From positions 1,649-8,593 of the forward strand of contig DIUF01000051.1 in the NCBI GenBank assembly GCA_002422285.1: 6,945 nucleotides of DNA. Reading direction: 5' to 3'. Of the stretch, positions 4,298 to 6,945 are shown piece by piece. The translations under genes were made by a program, and so were the position numbers. The notes below the pieces were generated by a model. That model saw only the letters and a list, made by a program, of their open reading frames with translations, searched no databases and was not told the DNA's origin. This DNA comes from Flavobacteriales bacterium UBA6165 (GTDB lineage: Bacteria > Bacteroidota > Bacteroidia > Flavobacteriales_D > Crocinitomicaceae). Numbering within the stretch: position 1 is the stretch's first letter; each line of letters opens with the position of its first letter.

Positions 4298-6945
4298 CCG
4301 TTGTAGCGAATAGATAATTGTAGGTTTTTTCCCAAATTACGCTGATAATTAATCATCCAGGTGTAATTAAGTCCTGGACGCAGAGACTCGAGCATTTCAA
4401 AGCCTAAAGCACTGTTGACCTCACCACTGTAATCTATTTTCAGAATGTTCATGTTTCCAGAAATAGTTCCTTTTTGGGGTTGATTCAAGCGAAATTCCAA
4501 ACCAAAGTCGTTTACCAAAGCCCTTTCACCATTCTCAATAAAAACGTTGACTTTATCCTCATATCGGTAATTCGCCGAAAGTCTGAGTTTGGTGTCGGGC
4601 TGATAAATGATTTCGGGGAATATCTTGAAATAATTGATTTTAAAATCTCGACCTGTGGTAAATTGAGCGAAAGAAGCCTTTTGTCCAAACTCATAAGTGC
4701 CCTTGAGCGTGAACTTTCGCTTAATATTCCAACGCGCATTGAAAGCATGAAACTGGGTCAAACGCTCATCAAACCCATTGGCCAAGAGCAATTTGTTTGC
4801 AAAACGAGAAAAGGTATAATCTCCCCCAGCAATTTGATTCGTTCTATTGAAAAAGATTGAATTTCGATAAGAAGAACTTTCGGAAATCAAAGTAGTGTCA
4901 TTGGTTAGTGTTGTGAATGGATTCAAATTCGAAACAAAGTCGCCGTCGATTTTTCTGTTCAAACGAATTTGTGTTTGATTTGAAATGCGCGACATAAAAC
5001 CCAAAACTCCTTTTTTCTTGTTCCATATTTTCTCGGGATGCAGAAAAATACTCTGACTAAACTCATTAGAAAAAGTACGGATATATTCATTGGACGGTGT
5101 AAAAATGCGCACATAGTTGGCTTCATCGGCATAAAGCGCCACTTCAAATTCATTCAAATCCTTGATGCCATCCCCATTATAATCGCGCCAAACATACACC
5201 CCACGACCGGGCAATACCTCTATGTAGATAAATTCCCGTTTCAATTCCAATCCACTGCCCAATTCATAAAAAGTACTGGTTCGCAATGCACCTTTCCAAA
5301 GGTTTAAACTGTGCTCAAGTCGACCTAAAAAAGTATTTTCTGGCTGAATGTTAATTAATGTAGAATCGACAATTCGCAAATTTCGATAATTCACATTCAA
5401 GCGCAATTGGGTTTTTGAATTACTCACCCAATCATAACTGCCTCCAAAGTTTCGCGCACTTGTAGCCAAACCAAAATCAGTGGCGTTGCTCAATTTATCG
5501 TCTCGCTGGCGGTAATATATTTTGAATTTGTTTTTAATGCTGTCATTTTGGGTAATGTAGAACTGCCAATCATAAAAATGATAGGTATTCTCTTGCACAA
5601 TCGGACTTATGAAATCCTTGTCGATACGGTTGTATTCATGCTCATCCATGAAACCGATTTTCAGGTATTTAAAACTTTGGGAAACATCAATTTTATGGCG
5701 CACAAAAAATGAATTTTTCACCCCTGAAGTATTTACCGCATTACTCGTCCATTTGATATCAAAGCCTTTGTCGCTCCAAGCACCGTCAGTATTTGCTTTC
5801 AATCCGAAAAAGTCACTGCCCCAACTAAAGAGGTTTCCATTGAGTGTCATGAAGCCCTTACTTTTGTATTGAATGCGTGCTCCTGTATTGGCAATAAGTT
5901 GATATCCTAAAGTTTGCGTATGTAAAATATTCCAGTCTCGGTCAAATTCTGCTGTACGAAAACGCTCAATAGGCACAAAATGACGTCCTGTGTATTCCAA
6001 ACCGGTGTTGGTCTGCAGGCGCCAAGTTGTTACACTGTCTTTGCTTAATTTGTGCTGCGATTTGAGCATAAATTTCCCCGCCATCGAGAGATTATCTTCG
6101 CTGTCTAGCGTTGAAAAAGTATTCACGTCATTGTTGGTCAAGGCGACTTCGGTAAACAATTGCAGGTCTTTGCCTAAATCAACTTCCACACCACTGGTTA
6201 TCATCTGTCGCTGTTTTGGCGTAATAACCAATCTCACGGGGCGATAATTCCCTTGAGGCACGCCATTTATCGGTTCAACCCAGCGAAAAACGCGACCAAT
6301 GGCCGTAAATCTGTCAAAAACATAATCTCCCTGCCCTTGTGCGACCTGACTAAAAACAACCGAATACACAGCAGAATCTGGAGCGATGGAAAAGACCATT
6401 ATAGAATCGTAGCCCAAAGTATCAATCATTTTATACATGACTTGGTTATCCCGGAAACCAACGGAATCAATGCCATTCACCACGGCATCTTGCAGATTAT
6501 CTCCAATTTGAGAGATGAAGAAACGCTGTTCGGGTGTCAAATCTTGCTGAATGGGTTGATTCTTGGCATCTTGTTCAGAATAAATATTGACCCAAGTTTT
6601 CACAGGTCCTTTTTCATAGAGCATACCTGCATTAAAAAGTGAACGTGCATAATTCTGATCTGAATATTGAAATTCTACAATAATCCGTGAGTCTTTATCA
6701 ATGGGGCGCTTGGTGGTAAATGTGATTTCTGAAGTATTGTAATTCATGATGTAATCATACTCCTGACCACGAACCAATTCAACACCATTCAAAAAGACGC
6801 GTTCAGAACCAGCCAAAACAATGATGAAAGGTTCGTTTTCAGCACCGCGCAACCTGTATGGACCTTGATTTCCCTCAACACCGTCGATGAGTTGTCTGTT
6901 GAATTTTCCTCTCGAAAAAGCCCCAGAACCATAAACGGTCATTTT
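4234..6945 (-). CDS. Very large outer-membrane beta-barrel protein, C-terminal 903 codons (5' end outside window)
   Basis: The gene enters from the right edge and its true start is not visible. The Met at 6942 is internal because Lys precedes it and the conserved domain is already under way. Numbering from that Met, an N-terminal block (5-130) reads GSGAFSRGKF, GNQGPYRLRGAENEPFI, GSERVFLNG, YDYIMNYNTSEITFT and YSEQDAKNQP. I associate this pattern with a conserved, uncharacterised Bacteroidota outer-membrane family of roughly 1100 residues. From about 240 onward the chain is a long succession of amphipathic strands (for example LQLFTEVALTNND, SGNMNILKIDYSGEV), ending in VEMRAMF with the C-terminal Phe typical of barrels. 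Residues 587-598 (DYNGDGIKDLNE) form a canonical EF-hand-type calcium loop. There are no frameshifts in the visible part. Its stop is 17 bp from the toxin-antitoxin promoter, and its last 64 bp are duplicated at 3526-3589. Export and barrel nature are well supported; function is unknown. Confidence 0.85.
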   Translation of the reverse strand, partial: KMTVYGSGAFSRGKFNRQLIDGVEGNQGPYRLRGAENEPFIIVLAGSERVFLNGVELVRGQEYDYIMNYNTSEITFTTKRPIDKDSRIIVEFQYSDQNYARSLFNAGMLYEKGPVKTWVNIYSEQDAKNQPIQQDLTPEQRFFISQIGDNLQDAVVNGIDSVGFRDNQVMYKMIDTLGYDSIMVFSIAPDSAVYSVVFSQVAQGQGDYVFDRFTAIGRVFRWVEPINGVPQGNYRPVRLVITPKQRQMITSGVEVDLGKDLQLFTEVALTNNDVNTFSTLDSEDNLSMAGKFMLKSQHKLSKDSVTTWRLQTNTGLEYTGRHFVPIERFRTAEFDRDWNILHTQTLGYQLIANTGARIQYKSKGFMTLNGNLFSWGSDFFGLKANTDGAWSDKGFDIKWTSNAVNTSGVKNSFFVRHKIDVSQSFKYLKIGFMDEHEYNRIDKDFISPIVQENTYHFYDWQFYITQNDSIKNKFKIYYRQRDDKLSNATDFGLATSARNFGGSYDWVSNSKTQLRLNVNYRNLRIVDSTLINIQPENTFLGRLEHSLNLWKGALRTSTFYELGSGLELKREFIYIEVLPGRGVYVWRDYNGDGIKDLNEFEVALYADEANYVRIFTPSNEYIRTFSNEFSQSIFLHPEKIWNKKKGVLGFMSRISNQTQIRLNRKIDGDFVSNLNPFTTLTNDTTLISESSSYRNSIFFNRTNQIAGGDYTFSRFANKLLLANGFDERLTQFHAFNARWNIKRKFTLKGTYEFGQKASFAQFTTGRDFKINYFKIFPEIIYQPDTKLRLSANYRYEDKVNVFIENGERALVNDFGLEFRLNQPQKGTISGNMNILKIDYSGEVNSALGFEMLESLRPGLNYTWMINYQRNLGKNLQLSIRYNGRKSEGNRMIHAGGVEMRAMF

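Noticed and set aside
4474..4860. Plus-strand open frames inside the large outer-membrane gene (also at 5038-5307, 5609-5872, 5990-6247 and 6253-6642)
   Set aside because: They lie entirely within a well-supported minus-strand coding region and show no signal peptide, family motif or promoter of their own.

Overview
The window looks like a chromosomal segment of a Bacteroidota bacterium, probably a Flavobacteriales-type lineage. Three lines of evidence support this. Base composition is moderately AT-rich. Three intergenic regions carry the phylum's -7 promoter element TAnnTTTG, and the genes lack good Shine-Dalgarno sequences. The gene families also fit: short lipoproteins, Q-initiated secreted barrels, and a very large outer-membrane protein of a type I associate with this phylum.

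Layout, left to right. (1) At the left edge is the N-terminal end of a lipoprotein gene on the minus strand (1-93), running out of the window. (2) A divergent intergenic region (94-305) holds a promoter for each direction and a 10-bp direct repeat. (3) A sufS-sufE pair on the plus strand (306-1956) encodes the cysteine desulfurase and its sulfur acceptor for Fe-S cluster assembly. All expected catalytic residues are present. (4) A plus-strand gene for a small cysteine-containing lipoprotein of unknown function (2074-2655) ends 11 bp from a convergent gene. (5) That convergent minus-strand gene (2667-3446) encodes a secreted, probably beta-barrel, protein. (6) Next is a minus-strand DUF433/DUF5615-type (COG2442/COG4634) toxin-antitoxin module (3602-4174). 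The antitoxin is intact, but the PIN-like toxin is frameshifted by an apparent 11-nt deletion that removes its first acidic active-site residue. (7) The right 2.7 kb (4234-6945) is the C-terminal 903 codons of a very large outer-membrane protein on the minus strand, whose N-terminus lies outside the window.

The most notable structure is around the toxin-antitoxin module. The last 64 bp of the large outer-membrane gene (20 codons plus stop, encoding the final beta-strand) occur twice. One copy is in place at 4234-4297. A second, 59/64 identical, lies at 3526-3589, just beyond the toxin stop. The module therefore sits between two same-orientation copies of the host gene's 3' end, as expected for an insertion that restored the gene it landed in or for Campbell-type integration of DNA from a relative. 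Three of the four codons that differ are synonymous, which points to a diverged functional allele rather than a freshly decayed duplicate.

Functionally, sufS and sufE work together. The lipoproteins and barrel proteins are envelope components with no demonstrable link to them. The toxin-antitoxin block appears to be an accessory insertion that has already started to decay. I see no RNA genes, CRISPR array, insertion sequence or strong intrinsic terminator.
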